Assembly (NCBI RefSeq): GCF_019903425.1 | Contig: NZ_JACHUZ010000013.1 | Coordinates: forward strand, 314,087-378,086 | Reading direction: 5' to 3' | Length of the DNA: 64,000 nt | Source: Vreelandella halophila | GTDB lineage: Bacteria > Pseudomonadota > Gammaproteobacteria > Pseudomonadales > Oleiphilaceae | Part shown: positions 48,054-57,563 of the stretch, piece after piece | How positions within the stretch are numbered: the first letter of the stretch is position 1 | Layout of the letters: the number at the start of each line of letters is the position of its first letter | Position numbers and translations under genes: made by a program | The notes under the pieces: generated by a model | Told to the model about the DNA's origin: nothing | The model's database searches: none | Seen by the model: the letters and a program-made list of their open reading frames with translations, nothing else

Positions 48054-48070
48054 ATTCTGCCTAGTAAAAC
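48054..48070. promoter_or_regulatory. Predicted IclR operator I (crotonase/TRAP divergent promoter)
   Basis: ATTCTGC-CTA-GTAAAAC: perfect left half, right half 3 of 6. It lies 36 bp upstream of the dctP start. A second inverted repeat, ACAAT-N7-ATTGT, is just upstream at 48027-48043. Confidence 0.45.
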
Positions 48071-48105
48071 TCTAAACATAAATACAACAATGATCGAGGT
48101 CCGTT

Positions 48106-49164
48106 ATGAGCTTTCTTTCGCGTGCCCGTCAGGCACTGACCCTTTACACCTCCGCGCTGACGCTCGGAGTGTCGGCCGCACTGGCTGCTACCCCGGTGGT
48201 CGCACAGGATGATTCAGAGGAAACCTGGACCTGGAAGGTCCAGTCGCACTGGCCCAGTTCCAGCAGCTCCTACACGGACAGCCTGAAACGCCTCAAGCGC
48301 GTTCTCGAGGAACGCACCGACGGGCGCCTGCAACTGGAACTCCACGAGGCGGGCGCGCTCTTTGACGCCAAGGAAACCTTCGAGGCGGTCAGCCGCGGCG
48401 TTCTGGAAATGGGCACCATCTCGCCCCAGTACGCCCAGGACGAGATCTCGCTGGCCGGCATCGCATCAGGGCTGCCCTTCGCCTTCCGTAACGTCTGGGA
48501 AGTGGCCTACTTCCACAAGAACCTGGGCTTTGAACAGATGCTGCGCGAGGAAGCTGCCGAGCACGGCGTCTACTGGGCCACCGACAAGGTCTACCCGACC
48601 GAGATGGTGGTGAAGGAGCCGATTGAAAGCTGGGATGACTTCACCAGCATGAAGATCCGTTCCTCGGGCGCCCTGCAGTCCTTCCTGACCGAGGCCGGCG
48701 CCGCCGCCTCCTACATCCCTGGCAGCGAGCTCTATTCCGCCCTGGATTCCGGCGTGGTGGACGGCGCGCACTGGGGGGCCGTCCAGGGCGCCTACAGCAT
48801 GGGCCTCTACGAGATCGCCAAGTATCACGTGCGCCCGGCGCTCAATATCGCGGGCACGGACGTGATCATCGTCAGCCAGAAGGCGCTGGGCGAACTCCCC
48901 GACGGCATGCAGAAGGTGGTCAAGAACGCGCTCGATGAGCAGTTCTGGGTCCGTACCAACGAATACCAGTACAAGGAACGCCTGGTGCTGGCCAAGGCCC
49001 AGAAGGAGCTCGGCGTGAAGATCAACACGCTGCCCCAGAACGTTCAGGACAAACTGATGGAAACCGCCCGTGATCTCTGGGCGAAGGAAGCTGAACGCAG
49101 CGACCGCGCTGAAAAGGCCATGGAGATGCTCAAGGACTACCTCCGGGACCTTGGCTACCTCTGA
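48106..49164 (+). CDS. dctP: TRAP transporter solute-binding protein (DctP family)
   Basis: Periplasmic binding protein of 352 residues with a signal peptide ending near TPVVAQ. TWKVQSHWPSSSSSYTDSLKRL is the start of the mature DctP fold. The family Arg-containing block is KIRSSGALQSFLTEAGAAASYIPGSELYSALDSGVVDGAHWG, in which the arginine would salt-bridge a carboxylate ligand. The SHWPSSSS N-terminus is like that of TRAP proteins for keto or aromatic acids, but the ligand is unproven. It begins a dctPQM operon divergent from the crotonase gene. Confidence 0.92.
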   Translation: MSFLSRARQALTLYTSALTLGVSAALAATPVVAQDDSEETWTWKVQSHWPSSSSSYTDSLKRLKRVLEERTDGRLQLELHEAGALFDAKETFEAVSRGVLEMGTISPQYAQDEISLAGIASGLPFAFRNVWEVAYFHKNLGFEQMLREEAAEHGVYWATDKVYPTEMVVKEPIESWDDFTSMKIRSSGALQSFLTEAGAAASYIPGSELYSALDSGVVDGAHWGAVQGAYSMGLYEIAKYHVRPALNIAGTDVIIVSQKALGELPDGMQKVVKNALDEQFWVRTNEYQYKERLVLAKAQKELGVKINTLPQNVQDKLMETARDLWAKEAERSDRAEKAMEMLKDYLRDLGYL

Positions 49165-49244
49165 ACCCGACGCCACTGAACCAGCCGGGCCCAGGGCAGC
49201 AACGCGCTGCGGTCCGGCTGTCACCTGTTACCTCGGAGTGAATC

Positions 49245-49778
49245 ATGGGGGCCATCAACGCGTTCATAGCCGGGGTAACCCGGCTCAATGATGCCGTGGG
49301 GCGCGCGGTCGCGCTCATCATCTTCGCAATGTTCGCCTTCCTCCTTCTGGAGGTGGGCTTCCGCTATCTGCTGAACGCCCCGACCGTCTGGACGAACGAA
49401 CTCACCCAGATGCTTTTCGGGGTCTATGCCGTCATGTCCGGCGGCTACGTCATGGCCCATGGCGGGCACGTCAACGTCGACCTCCTCCACTCCAACCTGG
49501 CGCCCCGCAAGCGGGCCGGGCTGGATATCGTCACCTCGGTGATGTTCTTCATCTTCACCCTGACGCTGCTTTGGTTCGGCATCGAGATGGCCTGGGAATC
49601 CATGGCCGGCTGGGAGACCTCCCACTCCGCCTGGAACCCGCCCATATGGCCGGTGAAGCTGGCCATTCCCGTTGGCACCGGCCTGCTGGTGCTGCAGGGG
49701 CTGGCCAAGCTGCTGCAGGACATCACCGTGGCGTTCAATCTCAACGGCCCCACCCATGACGAAGGAGAGCGCTCATGA
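49245..49778 (+). CDS. dctQ: TRAP transporter small permease (DctQ)
   Basis: 177 residues with four hydrophobic segments: AVALIIFAMFAFLLLEVGFRYLL, LTQMLFGVYAVMSGGYVMAH, IVTSVMFFIFTLTLLWFGIEM and a last one near IPVGTGLLVLQGLAKLL. The W(T/V)NELT and GGHVNVDLL segments are typical of DctQ. It pairs with DctM in sodium-driven uptake. It overlaps dctM by 4 bp (ATGA). Confidence 0.93.
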   Translation: MGAINAFIAGVTRLNDAVGRAVALIIFAMFAFLLLEVGFRYLLNAPTVWTNELTQMLFGVYAVMSGGYVMAHGGHVNVDLLHSNLAPRKRAGLDIVTSVMFFIFTLTLLWFGIEMAWESMAGWETSHSAWNPPIWPVKLAIPVGTGLLVLQGLAKLLQDITVAFNLNGPTHDEGERS

Positions 49779-51085
49779 GCATTGAACTCCTGACGCTGCT
49801 CTTCTTCGGGGCGCTGCTGTTCTTCCTTCTCCTGGGGCTGCCGCTGGCGTTCGTGCTGGGCGGCGTGTCCGTGATCTTTCTTTATTTCACTTGGGGTTTC
49901 GACTCCTTCTTCATGGTGGTCTCGCAGATCTGGAGCACCATGGGCAGCTTCACGCTGGTGGCCATACCGCTGTTCGTGTTCATGGCAATGATCCTGGAGC
50001 GAACGGGGGTCGCGCGGGACCTGTACCGGATGATGCACCTGTGGTGCGGCGGCCTGAGGGGCGGGCTGGCGCTCGGCACCCTCGGCATCTGCGCGGTGTT
50101 TGCCGCCATGGTCGGAATCAGCGGCGCCGCCGTGGTGGCCATGGGCACGATTGCGCTGCCCTCGATGCTTGAGCGCGGCTATGACCGGGAAATGGCCCTC
50201 GGGGTCATCAACACCGGCGGCGGCTGGGGGATCCTGATCCCGCCAAGCATCATGATGATCCTCTACGCGCTGATCACCGATGTCTCCGTGGGCGAGATGT
50301 TCGCCGCCGGGATCCTTCCCGGCATCCTGCTGATGGTGCTGACGTCCATCTACATCCTGGTACGCTGCCAGCTTCAGCCTGAGCTCGCCCCGGCGCTGCC
50401 CAGGGAGCAGCGCGGCACCTGGCCCGAGAAACTCCGAGCCCTGCGCGCCGTGCTGCTGCCAATCGGGGTCGTGGTCATGGTCCTGGGCTCAATCATCGGT
50501 GGTATCACCACGCCCACCGAGGCCGCCGCCATGGGGGTCCTGGGCGCCCTGATTTCCGCCGCCGTGTACCGCCAGTTCAAGTGGTCGGTTCTGTACGGCG
50601 CGGCCATCCGCACCTTCAAGCTCACCGGCATGATCATGTGGATCCTGTTCGCGGCCCACGCGTTCAGCGCCGCCTACCAGAGCATGGGGGCCCAGGAGCT
50701 GATCGAGAGCGTGATGGCCATGATCCCCTTCGGCGACTGGGGCGTCATCATCGCGATGATGCTGATCGTGTTCCTGCTGGCCATGGTCCTCGACCCGGTC
50801 GGCATCATGCTGATCACCCTGCCGGTGTTCACGCCCATTGTGGAGTCCATGGGCTTCGACCCAGTCTGGTTCGGCATCCTGTTCATGATCAACATGGAAA
50901 TCGGCTACATGACCCCGCCCTTCGGCTTCAACCTCTTCTACCTGAAGGGGATCGTTCCGGAAGGCATCACCATGAAGGACATCTACCGCTCGGTGGTCCC
51001 CTTCGTGATCGTGGAGATTGTCGGCGTGGCGATCATCATGGTCTTCCCGCAGATCGCTACCTGGCTTCCGGATCTGTTCTTCTGA
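49775..51085 (+). CDS. dctM: TRAP transporter large permease (DctM)
   Basis: 436 residues with about 12 membrane segments. Family blocks are GLPLAFVLGGVSVIF, IPLFVFMAMILERTGVARDLYRMM, GISGAAVVAMGTIALPSMLERGYDREMALGVINTGGGWGILIPPSIMMI and MLITLPVFTPIVESMGFDPVWFGILFMINMEIGYMTPPFG. It is the transport subunit, driven by a sodium gradient, which suits a halophile. The ATG overlaps the dctQ stop. A strong hairpin follows at 51096. Confidence 0.94.
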   Translation: MSIELLTLLFFGALLFFLLLGLPLAFVLGGVSVIFLYFTWGFDSFFMVVSQIWSTMGSFTLVAIPLFVFMAMILERTGVARDLYRMMHLWCGGLRGGLALGTLGICAVFAAMVGISGAAVVAMGTIALPSMLERGYDREMALGVINTGGGWGILIPPSIMMILYALITDVSVGEMFAAGILPGILLMVLTSIYILVRCQLQPELAPALPREQRGTWPEKLRALRAVLLPIGVVVMVLGSIIGGITTPTEAAAMGVLGALISAAVYRQFKWSVLYGAAIRTFKLTGMIMWILFAAHAFSAAYQSMGAQELIESVMAMIPFGDWGVIIAMMLIVFLLAMVLDPVGIMLITLPVFTPIVESMGFDPVWFGILFMINMEIGYMTPPFGFNLFYLKGIVPEGITMKDIYRSVVPFVIVEIVGVAIIMVFPQIATWLPDLFF

Positions 51086-51095
51086 AAACGTTTTG

Positions 51096-51125
51096 CCCGG
51101 GTGACGCCTCCTCGCGTCACCCGGG
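51096..51125 (+). terminator. Hairpin after dctM, probable terminator
   Basis: Perfect 12-bp stem CCCGGGTGACGC / GCGTCACCCGGG with a 6-nt loop, 10 bp after the dctM stop. Only a short TCTT follows, so termination may be weak or rho-assisted. Confidence 0.65.
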
Positions 51126-51190
51126 TCTTGCCGGTACCCCCTTGAGGATTACATTGGAAGGTGACTCATCCACCACAGGGAGACGGCGTC

Positions 51191-52117
51191 ATGGCTGAAT
51201 CCACGATCCACCCGCGCGAGGCCGGTACCACCCCGGACGAAACCGAAAGCGGCATGATGATTCCGGAGCGCCGGGACCTGCACTTCCTGCCGCCAAAGGA
51301 ACGCATCCACGACTGGCATGCCATGGGCCCGCACCTGAGCCAGTTCATGAACACCCTGTCGCTGTTCTTCCCGGCCGGCGAGCGGCTGTTCATCGATGCC
51401 GTGCGCGCCTACCGGGATGAGATCCCGGACCCGGACCTGCGCAAGGCGGCCTCTGCCTTCATCGCCCAGGAGGCCTACCACAGCCGCGAGCATGCCGAGT
51501 ACAACCAGCTCATGGAAGACGCCGGGCTGCCCGCCGGGCGCCTCGACCAGCATGTGCGCCAGATGCTGGACTGGTTCAAGAAGCACGGCAGCCGCCAGGA
51601 CCTGCTGTGCGAGACCATTGCTCTGGAGCATTTCACGGCCCTGATGGGCGGCTTCCTGCTGGACCATCCGGAGATCCTGGAGGGCTCCCAGGAGGATTAC
51701 CGGCGCATGTGGGAATGGCACGCCATGGAAGAGGTCGAGCACAAATCCGTGTGCTACGACGTCTGGGAGAAATGCGTGGGGCGCGGCCCGCAGGCCTATG
51801 CGCACCGTGTGGTGGGCATGCTGCGCGCCACCACCCTCTTCTGGACCAACGTTACCCGCTTCTACCTGCAGATGAGCGCCGCCAGCGACGCCTGCCAACG
51901 CGAGGGCTGGCGCGGCCACCTTACGGTGCTCAACACCCTGTTCGGTCGCCCGGGCCTGCTGCGCCGCCAGATCCCGTCATGGCTGGAATACTTCAAGTAC
52001 AGCTTCCACCCCTGGCACCAGAACAACAGCCGCCACCTTCAGGGACTGGACGAGCTGGCCGAGGAGGCGGAAAAGGCCTACCAGCAGGCCATCGCCGCCG
52101 ACGCCACGCGGCACTGA
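51191..52117 (+). CDS. Predicted metal-dependent hydrolase (PF10118-like), copy 2
   Basis: 308 residues, a close paralogue of the protein at 12862-13806 in the same orientation. ERRDLHFLPPKERIHDWHA is identical in both, and FPAGERLFIDA, ALEHFTALMGGFLLDHPE, WHAMEEVEHK and REGWRGHLTVLNTL are shared or nearly so. The putative metal residues are kept (EAYHSREH, LEHF, EEVEH). I chose the ATG at 51191, with AGGGAG upstream, over a GTG at 51161. Copy 2 lacks the histidine-rich tail of copy 1. Substrate unknown. Confidence 0.85.
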   Translation: MAESTIHPREAGTTPDETESGMMIPERRDLHFLPPKERIHDWHAMGPHLSQFMNTLSLFFPAGERLFIDAVRAYRDEIPDPDLRKAASAFIAQEAYHSREHAEYNQLMEDAGLPAGRLDQHVRQMLDWFKKHGSRQDLLCETIALEHFTALMGGFLLDHPEILEGSQEDYRRMWEWHAMEEVEHKSVCYDVWEKCVGRGPQAYAHRVVGMLRATTLFWTNVTRFYLQMSAASDACQREGWRGHLTVLNTLFGRPGLLRRQIPSWLEYFKYSFHPWHQNNSRHLQGLDELAEEAEKAYQQAIAADATRH

Positions 52118-52129
52118 GCATTTACTATC

Positions 52130-53191
52130 TCAGGGAATGATCCGCTCAGCCCGCAGCCGTTCGAACAGGTCGAGGAATGCACCACGGGTCTCGCGGAAGT
52201 GGTCAAAGCCGAAATCGCGGCATTTCGTCGTGTCGTTGACGCACTCCTGGTCGCGCCCCAGATCGGCGTCCGTATGCCACCAGGAGGCGAGCTTGCTGAC
52301 GTCCGGCTCGACCAGTTCGTGCTTCTCAGCAATCGCACGCCAGGTCGAGTCGGCATCCGCCATCTGTGATTCTAACGGCTGCGGCGTCTCGGGGCAGTCC
52401 GCCACCTCCAGGCCGAAATACTCGCCGATTTCCCGCCACATCCGTCGCCAACGGAAGACGTCCCCGTTCACCGTATTGAAGGCCTGATTGGCCGCCCCCG
52501 GCGTGGTTGCCGCCCATTCCATCTGGCGCGCCAATACCAGTGCATCCGTCATGTCGGTCAGTGCATTCCACTGAACTGTTGAGCCCGGGAACACGAACGG
52601 CTGCCCGGTCTCCTTACAGATCGAGGCGTACACCGCCAGTGTCACGCCCATGTTCATGGCGTTGCCGCGCGCATAGCCGATCACCGTGTGCGGGCGATGC
52701 ACATTCCAGGCAAAGCCGTGACGTTCAGACGCTTCGAAAAGGACGTCTTCCAGCGCGTAGTAGAAGTTGTCGCCAGGGACGCGCGGCTCGGATTCGCGGA
52801 ATGGGGTCTCGATACGCCCACTTCCATAGGCTTCAAACGAACCGAGATACTGCTTGGTCCCGGTGACCAGGGAGGCGTGCTGCAGGTTCTCTTTGTCGAG
52901 CGCCGCGAACAGGTTGCGCATCATGGCACTGTTGGCCTCGACGTTGGCTTTCTCACTGTCGCGACCCACCCAGGTGCAGTAAAACACGTGGGTGACCGAA
53001 AGGCCGGCCAGGGCCTCGGCCGCCGCCGCCTCGTCCAGAAGATCAGCGCTCACGGGAATCACACCCGTCTGCTCCGTTGCTCGCCGTGAGAGACCGTAAA
53101 CGGTCCAGCCACTGGCGGTTAGATAGGTGGCGAGGTTGCCGCCCGTGATACCGGTAGCGCCCACAACCAGTGCCGTGCCTTTACGCATCAT
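52130..53191 (-). CDS. PRISE-like NAD(P)-dependent enone reductase (atypical SDR)
   Basis: 353 residues. N-terminal Rossmann loop VVGATGITGGNLATYL, an SADLLD segment and VFYCTWVGRDSEKANVEANSAMM, then GTKQYLGSFEAYG and FYYALEDVLFEAS (active-site Tyr), and WNVHRPHTVIGYARGNAMNMG. This wording matches progesterone 5-beta-reductase/iridoid synthase-like (PRISE) enzymes, which reduce activated C=C bonds of enones and occur in some bacteria. It is divergent from a LysR gene that likely regulates it. ATG codons at 53191 and 53188 are adjacent; either may be used. Confidence 0.82.
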   Translation of the reverse strand: MMRKGTALVVGATGITGGNLATYLTASGWTVYGLSRRATEQTGVIPVSADLLDEAAAAEALAGLSVTHVFYCTWVGRDSEKANVEANSAMMRNLFAALDKENLQHASLVTGTKQYLGSFEAYGSGRIETPFRESEPRVPGDNFYYALEDVLFEASERHGFAWNVHRPHTVIGYARGNAMNMGVTLAVYASICKETGQPFVFPGSTVQWNALTDMTDALVLARQMEWAATTPGAANQAFNTVNGDVFRWRRMWREIGEYFGLEVADCPETPQPLESQMADADSTWRAIAEKHELVEPDVSKLASWWHTDADLGRDQECVNDTTKCRDFGFDHFRETRGAFLDLFERLRAERIIP

Positions 53192-53304
53192 TCAGGTTCC
53201 TTTTTCAGGTTCAGGAGGAGTGCCCATCGGAATAGGACCATTCGATACCCAGCAGTCTGTTAGAGGCCCATCGTTGCTACAATAGAAACAACTGCAAATC
53301 TTTA

Positions 53305-53319
53305 TTGCGTTTCACGCAA
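53305..53319. promoter_or_regulatory. Candidate LysR-type binding site
   Basis: TTGCG-TTTCA-CGCAA is a perfect dyad containing the T-N11-A pattern. It ends 20 bp before the lysR start and lies in the 147-bp region shared with the divergent PRISE-like gene. Confidence 0.45.
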
Positions 53320-53338
53320 CTTGATGGAACTCAGAGCC

Positions 53339-54265
53339 ATGGACCTCAATGCCCTGCGTGTCTTCGAGCGGGTGGCTGCAACTGGCAGCTTTACCGCCAC
53401 GGCGCGCTACTTCCGCCGGGCCGTATCCTCTATTTCCCGCCAGATTCGCGGACTGGAGGAGGCCATCGGACAGCCACTGCTGTACCGCCATACCCGGGCC
53501 GTAACGCTGACCGAAGCAGGATGGCGCTATTACGAAGAAGTCCGGGAAGTGCTCGAACGGCTGGACGCCGCAACCGAGGCGCTGGCGCACCCCAGCACGG
53601 AACCCAGTGGGGTACTGCGTATCAATGCGCCCGTCGCCTTCGGCCAGCACCAGGTTGTGCCGCTTTTGCACCATTTCCAGCGTCGTCATTCCGGTATCAA
53701 GGCGGAGTTGCAGTTTGATGATCGCGTCGTCGACCCCGTGCGCGAAGGGCACGACATCACTTTTCGCGTGGGCAACCTCGCTGACTCGTCACTGGTCGCG
53801 CGCCGTCTGGCGCCCATGAATTACGTTGTGGCCGCCGCGCCACGCTATCTGGACACACACGGCGAACCGGACACTCCGGAAGAACTGACCGGTCACAACT
53901 GTCTTGTCTATCAGGGCGAGATGGGCCGCCAACGCTGGTACTTCCAGACGACCGGCGAATCATCCGCAACCCCTTATGAGGTTTCCGGAAGTCTCTACAG
54001 CAATGACGCGCAGAGCCTGCTCCTTGCCGCGCTGATGGGGCAGGGCCTGGTGCTCTTTCCAACCTGGTTGGTGGCTGATGCGCTTGTCAGCGGAGAGCTG
54101 GTGCCTGTGCTCAAGGCCTGGCATTGCGAGGTGATGCCGGGCTGTCGCGACCTTTACGTGTTGACCTCCGAACGGCGGCTGCGAGCCCGCAAAGTTCGTG
54201 CGTTCCTCGATTTCCTTTTCGAGTCGTTGAGTCCACAACCACCTTGGGATTGCTGGGACAACTAA
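53339..54265 (+). CDS. LysR-family transcriptional regulator
   Basis: 308 residues: N-terminal helix-turn-helix MDLNALRVFERVAATGSFTATARYFRRAVSSISRQIRGLEEAIGQPLLYR, then the two-lobed effector domain (LRINAPVAFGQHQVVPLLHHF, GHDITFRVGNLADSSLVARRL). The PVAFG and VARRLAP wording places it in the large group that includes regulators of redox-responsive reductases. I prefer the ATG at 53339 because the family start falls there; 53324 is possible. It is divergent from the PRISE-like reductase, its probable target. Confidence 0.9.
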   Translation: MDLNALRVFERVAATGSFTATARYFRRAVSSISRQIRGLEEAIGQPLLYRHTRAVTLTEAGWRYYEEVREVLERLDAATEALAHPSTEPSGVLRINAPVAFGQHQVVPLLHHFQRRHSGIKAELQFDDRVVDPVREGHDITFRVGNLADSSLVARRLAPMNYVVAAAPRYLDTHGEPDTPEELTGHNCLVYQGEMGRQRWYFQTTGESSATPYEVSGSLYSNDAQSLLLAALMGQGLVLFPTWLVADALVSGELVPVLKAWHCEVMPGCRDLYVLTSERRLRARKVRAFLDFLFESLSPQPPWDCWDN

Positions 54266-54379
54266 ATACTGAGCGGCAACCAATTGCACAAAAATATGCT
54301 TAATCGACTCAGTAGTCCCGGCAAACTCTGCTACTTTGAACATTAAATGCAGAGTCATCCCCTTGCTGTGGAGACAGCC

Positions 54380-56017
54380 ATGCAAGCCATAAGAAAAATC
54401 GGGTTAAAAACAAAAATGCTGCTTCCGTTTGCGCTAACGGGGTTAGCCATTGTTCTGCTTGGGATCCTGAAGGTAACCACCGTTCAGGATCTGGTTGATG
54501 ACATCGATGATGTCTCAGGCTCTTTCCTGCCCTCAATCAGTGCCGTCCTGAATGCGGACCGTGACCTGCACCAAGCCTACATTGCCCAGGACGCATTGCT
54601 AGTGGCCGCCGCCCGCGGCGAGCCTCTCGCCGAGCACCGTGAGACCTTTTCTGAGAACGCGGACCAGGCGCTGGAGCGCATGAACGATGCCCGTGAAAGC
54701 ATGGACGGCAGCGGTATCAACGAGCATCTCTCCGGCTTCGAGAATGCATTTTCCAGGTGGCGCAGCAGCGCGGAAGCAGTCAACCAGATGGCTGCCAACG
54801 GTAACCCGCAAGGCGCTAGGGAACGCATGAAGAACGAAACCATCCCCCGCTTTGACGAGTTGCGCACTTTCTACAATGAAGCCGGCGAATTCACCGATGA
54901 GGAGGCCGTCGCCACCGCCTCCAACGCCTCTGAAAAGGGTCGGGCAAGCATTGCCACCACAGTGACCACAACCCTGATTGTACTCGTCATCAGCATCGGC
55001 ATCTTCCTGTTTGCCACCAGACTGATCATCGGCACCATTACCCAGTTGAGAAAGCGACTCGACGACATCGCGCAGGGCGAAGGCGACCTGAGCCAACGGG
55101 TGGAATCCGATGCCAATGATGACCTCGGTAAACTCGCGGACAGTTTCAATGCCGTGCTTGCCAACCTCCAGTCGATGATCCACGAAATAAAAGAACTGTC
55201 GACCAGCCTGGACCAGGGGGCCGGCGAACTGAAGCAGACCGCCGCGGCCAACCGTGACGGCATCTATCACCAGACTGAATCCATCAACCAGGTCGCAACG
55301 GCCATCAACGAAGTGCAGAGTGCTATCGAAGAGGTCGCCTCTAATGCCAATCAGGCCGCCGAGGTCACCCGTAGTACCCACGAAAGTGCCAATTCCGGCA
55401 GTCGGATCATTCACGAAGCCTCAAGTGAAGTGAAGCGGCTGGCGGATCAGATCCAGGAAGCGGTGAACGTGATCCAGAAGCTCTCGGAGGATTCCGGCAA
55501 CATTTCCACCGTTCTGGATGTCATTCGCGGCATCGCTGACCAAACCAACCTGCTTGCATTGAACGCGGCGATCGAGGCCGCCCGCGCCGGCGAGCACGGG
55601 CGAGGCTTCTCCGTGGTGGCGGATGAAGTGCGCACCCTCGCCCAGCGCACCCAGAAATCGACCACTGAAATCAACGACATGATCGAAAACCTGCAGAGCG
55701 GCGTCTCGAACATCGTCAACGTCATGGAAACCGGGCGCCAGCAGGCTACCCAGAGCGTGGAGAGCTCCAACCGTGCCGAGGAGGAACTCAACAGCATCCT
55801 GGAGGGCATGAACCGGATCACCGACATCAACGCCAGCGTCGCCTCGGCCACCGAAGAACAGACCCAGGCCGTGGAGGAGATCAACCAGAACGTCACCCGC
55901 ATCAACGATCTGGCACAGGACAGCGACGAGCGCTCCAAGAGCCTTAACAATGTGAGCGAGCAGCTGGCGGAACACGCCCGCTCCCTGAGCGACCAGGTAT
56001 CGCGCTTCCGGACCTGA
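54380..56017 (+). CDS. Methyl-accepting chemotaxis protein
   Basis: 545 residues. Membrane segment one is near residues 12-32 ([19 protein letters not shown]), then a helical periplasmic domain of about 150 residues (four-helix-bundle type), membrane segment two ([23 protein letters not shown]), a HAMP domain ([22 protein letters not shown]) and the signalling domain. The signalling tip [41 protein letters not shown] is intact. No C-terminal CheR-binding pentapeptide is seen. Ligand unknown. GGAG precedes the ATG. It abuts the convergent TSUP gene with no gap. Confidence 0.94.
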   Translation: MQAIRKIGLKTKMLLPFALTGLAIVLLGILKVTTVQDLVDDIDDVSGSFLPSISAVLNADRDLHQAYIAQDALLVAAARGEPLAEHRETFSENADQALERMNDARESMDGSGINEHLSGFENAFSRWRSSAEAVNQMAANGNPQGARERMKNETIPRFDELRTFYNEAGEFTDEEAVATASNASEKGRASIATTVTTTLIVLVISIGIFLFATRLIIGTITQLRKRLDDIAQGEGDLSQRVESDANDDLGKLADSFNAVLANLQSMIHEIKELSTSLDQGAGELKQTAAANRDGIYHQTESINQVATAINEVQSAIEEVASNANQAAEVTRSTHESANSGSRIIHEASSEVKRLADQIQEAVNVIQKLSEDSGNISTVLDVIRGIADQTNLLALNAAIEAARAGEHGRGFSVVADEVRTLAQRTQKSTTEINDMIENLQSGVSNIVNVMETGRQQATQSVESSNRAEEELNSILEGMNRITDINASVASATEEQTQAVEEINQNVTRINDLAQDSDERSKSLNNVSEQLAEHARSLSDQVSRFRT

Positions 56018-56749
56018 CTACAGGCTGAGCAGCCCCTGTACAAGGGCCGCCGCCCCGGCGAGGGCGGCGATGCCCAGTATCAGACCGCGCAGCCGTTCGC
56101 CATCGACCCTGCCCACAAAGCGCGCGGATAGCAGGAATCCGGCGATCACGCCTGGAACGGTAACCAGGAACAGCAGCCATTCCCGCGCTCCCAGATAGCC
56201 GGAGAACGCCAGGGCGCTGAGACTCAGAAGGCTGGCGAACAGAAAGAAGGCGGACATGTTGGCGCGCACCAGTGGGCCACGCTCGTTCTGGTAGATCATG
56301 GCAATGGGGGGTCCACCCACGGCGGTAATGGTCCCCATGAAGGTAGAAGCCATACCAGCCAGAACACTGCTGCGCCCGGTCAGGCGCGGTCGCCAACCGG
56401 CCATGCTCAACCCCACGGCCACGAGGATCAGCACCCCGAATATCAATTCGAAGCCCCAGGGTGAGATCACCATGAGGGTGGCAGCGGCGAGACAGGTTCC
56501 GACCATACCACCGCCGATGGCCAGACGTACCTCGCGGACGCGTACCGCCATCCGGTTACGCGCCAGCATCATGAGGGTGAGCAGGGTGGAGTTCAGGGTC
56601 AGAGGACCAGGCACCAGCATTGGGCTGATGAGAAACAGCAGTGGCGCGGACAGGGTGCCGATACCGTAGCCCACAACGCCCTGCAGGCAGGCCCCGGCCA
56701 GCACCACGAGATTCGCAAGCAGTATCTGGTACAGCCCCAGTTCCGCCAT
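56018..56749 (-). CDS. TSUP (TauE/SafE) family permease
   Basis: 243 residues with about eight hydrophobic segments. LVVLAGACLQGVVGYGIGTLSAPLLFLISPMLVPGP carries the family motif near the N-terminus; MGTITAVGGPPIAMIYQ is the second repeat motif. TSUP proteins export or import sulfonates, sulfite or organic anions. The stop codon is directly next to the stop of the chemoreceptor gene on the other strand. Substrate unknown. Confidence 0.88.
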   Translation of the reverse strand: MAELGLYQILLANLVVLAGACLQGVVGYGIGTLSAPLLFLISPMLVPGPLTLNSTLLTLMMLARNRMAVRVREVRLAIGGGMVGTCLAAATLMVISPWGFELIFGVLILVAVGLSMAGWRPRLTGRSSVLAGMASTFMGTITAVGGPPIAMIYQNERGPLVRANMSAFFLFASLLSLSALAFSGYLGAREWLLFLVTVPGVIAGFLLSARFVGRVDGERLRGLILGIAALAGAAALVQGLLSL

Positions 56750-56927
56750 GATCCATCACTCCCCCGCATGAAGCGCGCAGTCTACCAGAACCGGATTCCC
56801 GTGCCCGTCTTGATATAACGCAATGCAGTAATACGGCGCTTAACGCACTGTCTTCATGGTGTATTACACTGGTATCGGTTCCGGGCCTCACCGGCTCCGC
56901 TCCAACAACAACACAGGGAATTGCACC

Positions 56928-57542
56928 ATGATCCTTAGTCACGCCTTCGGCATGCTCTTCCGCCCCGAAACCGAATGGGCGGCCATCAAGCAGGAAAAGC
57001 CCACACCGATGGTGGTGTACGGCCTCTACATCCTGATCCTAGCGCTTATAGGGCCGATCTCCGCCTACATCGGCACCGTGGAAACCGGCTGGACCATCGG
57101 TGACCGGCTCATCAAGCTGACGCCGGACAGCGCCATGCAGCTGGTCATCCTGACCTACATGGCCATTCTGGCAGGCAGTTTCGCCCTGGGTTATGGCATC
57201 AACTGGATGGCCACCACCTTTGGGGCGGAGACGGAAAAGAACGGCAACAACGCCCTGGCCCTGGTGGCCTATTCACTCACGCCCATGTACATCGCCGGCC
57301 TGACCCTGCTCTACCCGGACCCCTGGGGCAATGCCATGATCCTTCTGGCAGCCGCCAGTTACGGTGCTTGGCTGATGTGGAAAGGGGTGCCCGTGGTGAT
57401 GAGCATGAGCAAGGAGCAGTCCATGGTCTACTGCGGCGGCATCCTGACGCTCGCACTGGTACTGCTGGTCAGCACTCTAGCGACCACGGGCCTGTTGTGG
57501 AATTTCGGTTTCGGCCCCACCTTTGTAGAGGCAGGCCTATAA
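56928..57542 (+). CDS. Yip1-family membrane protein
   Basis: 204 residues with about five hydrophobic segments. ILSHAFGMLFRPETEWAAIKQE is the standard N-terminus of bacterial Yip1-domain proteins. It is followed by VVYGLYILILALIGPISAYIG, YMAILAGSFALGYGINWMATTFG, ALALVAYSLTPMYIAGLTLLYP and LTLALVLLVSTLATTGLLW. The role is unknown; related proteins are found in many gammaproteobacteria. The start at 56928 has AGGGAA upstream. It is followed after 21 bp by the YajL-like gene, so they may be co-transcribed. Confidence 0.85.
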   Translation: MILSHAFGMLFRPETEWAAIKQEKPTPMVVYGLYILILALIGPISAYIGTVETGWTIGDRLIKLTPDSAMQLVILTYMAILAGSFALGYGINWMATTFGAETEKNGNNALALVAYSLTPMYIAGLTLLYPDPWGNAMILLAAASYGAWLMWKGVPVVMSMSKEQSMVYCGGILTLALVLLVSTLATTGLLWNFGFGPTFVEAGL

Positions 57543-57563
57543 GCCCCCAACAAAGGAGGACCC

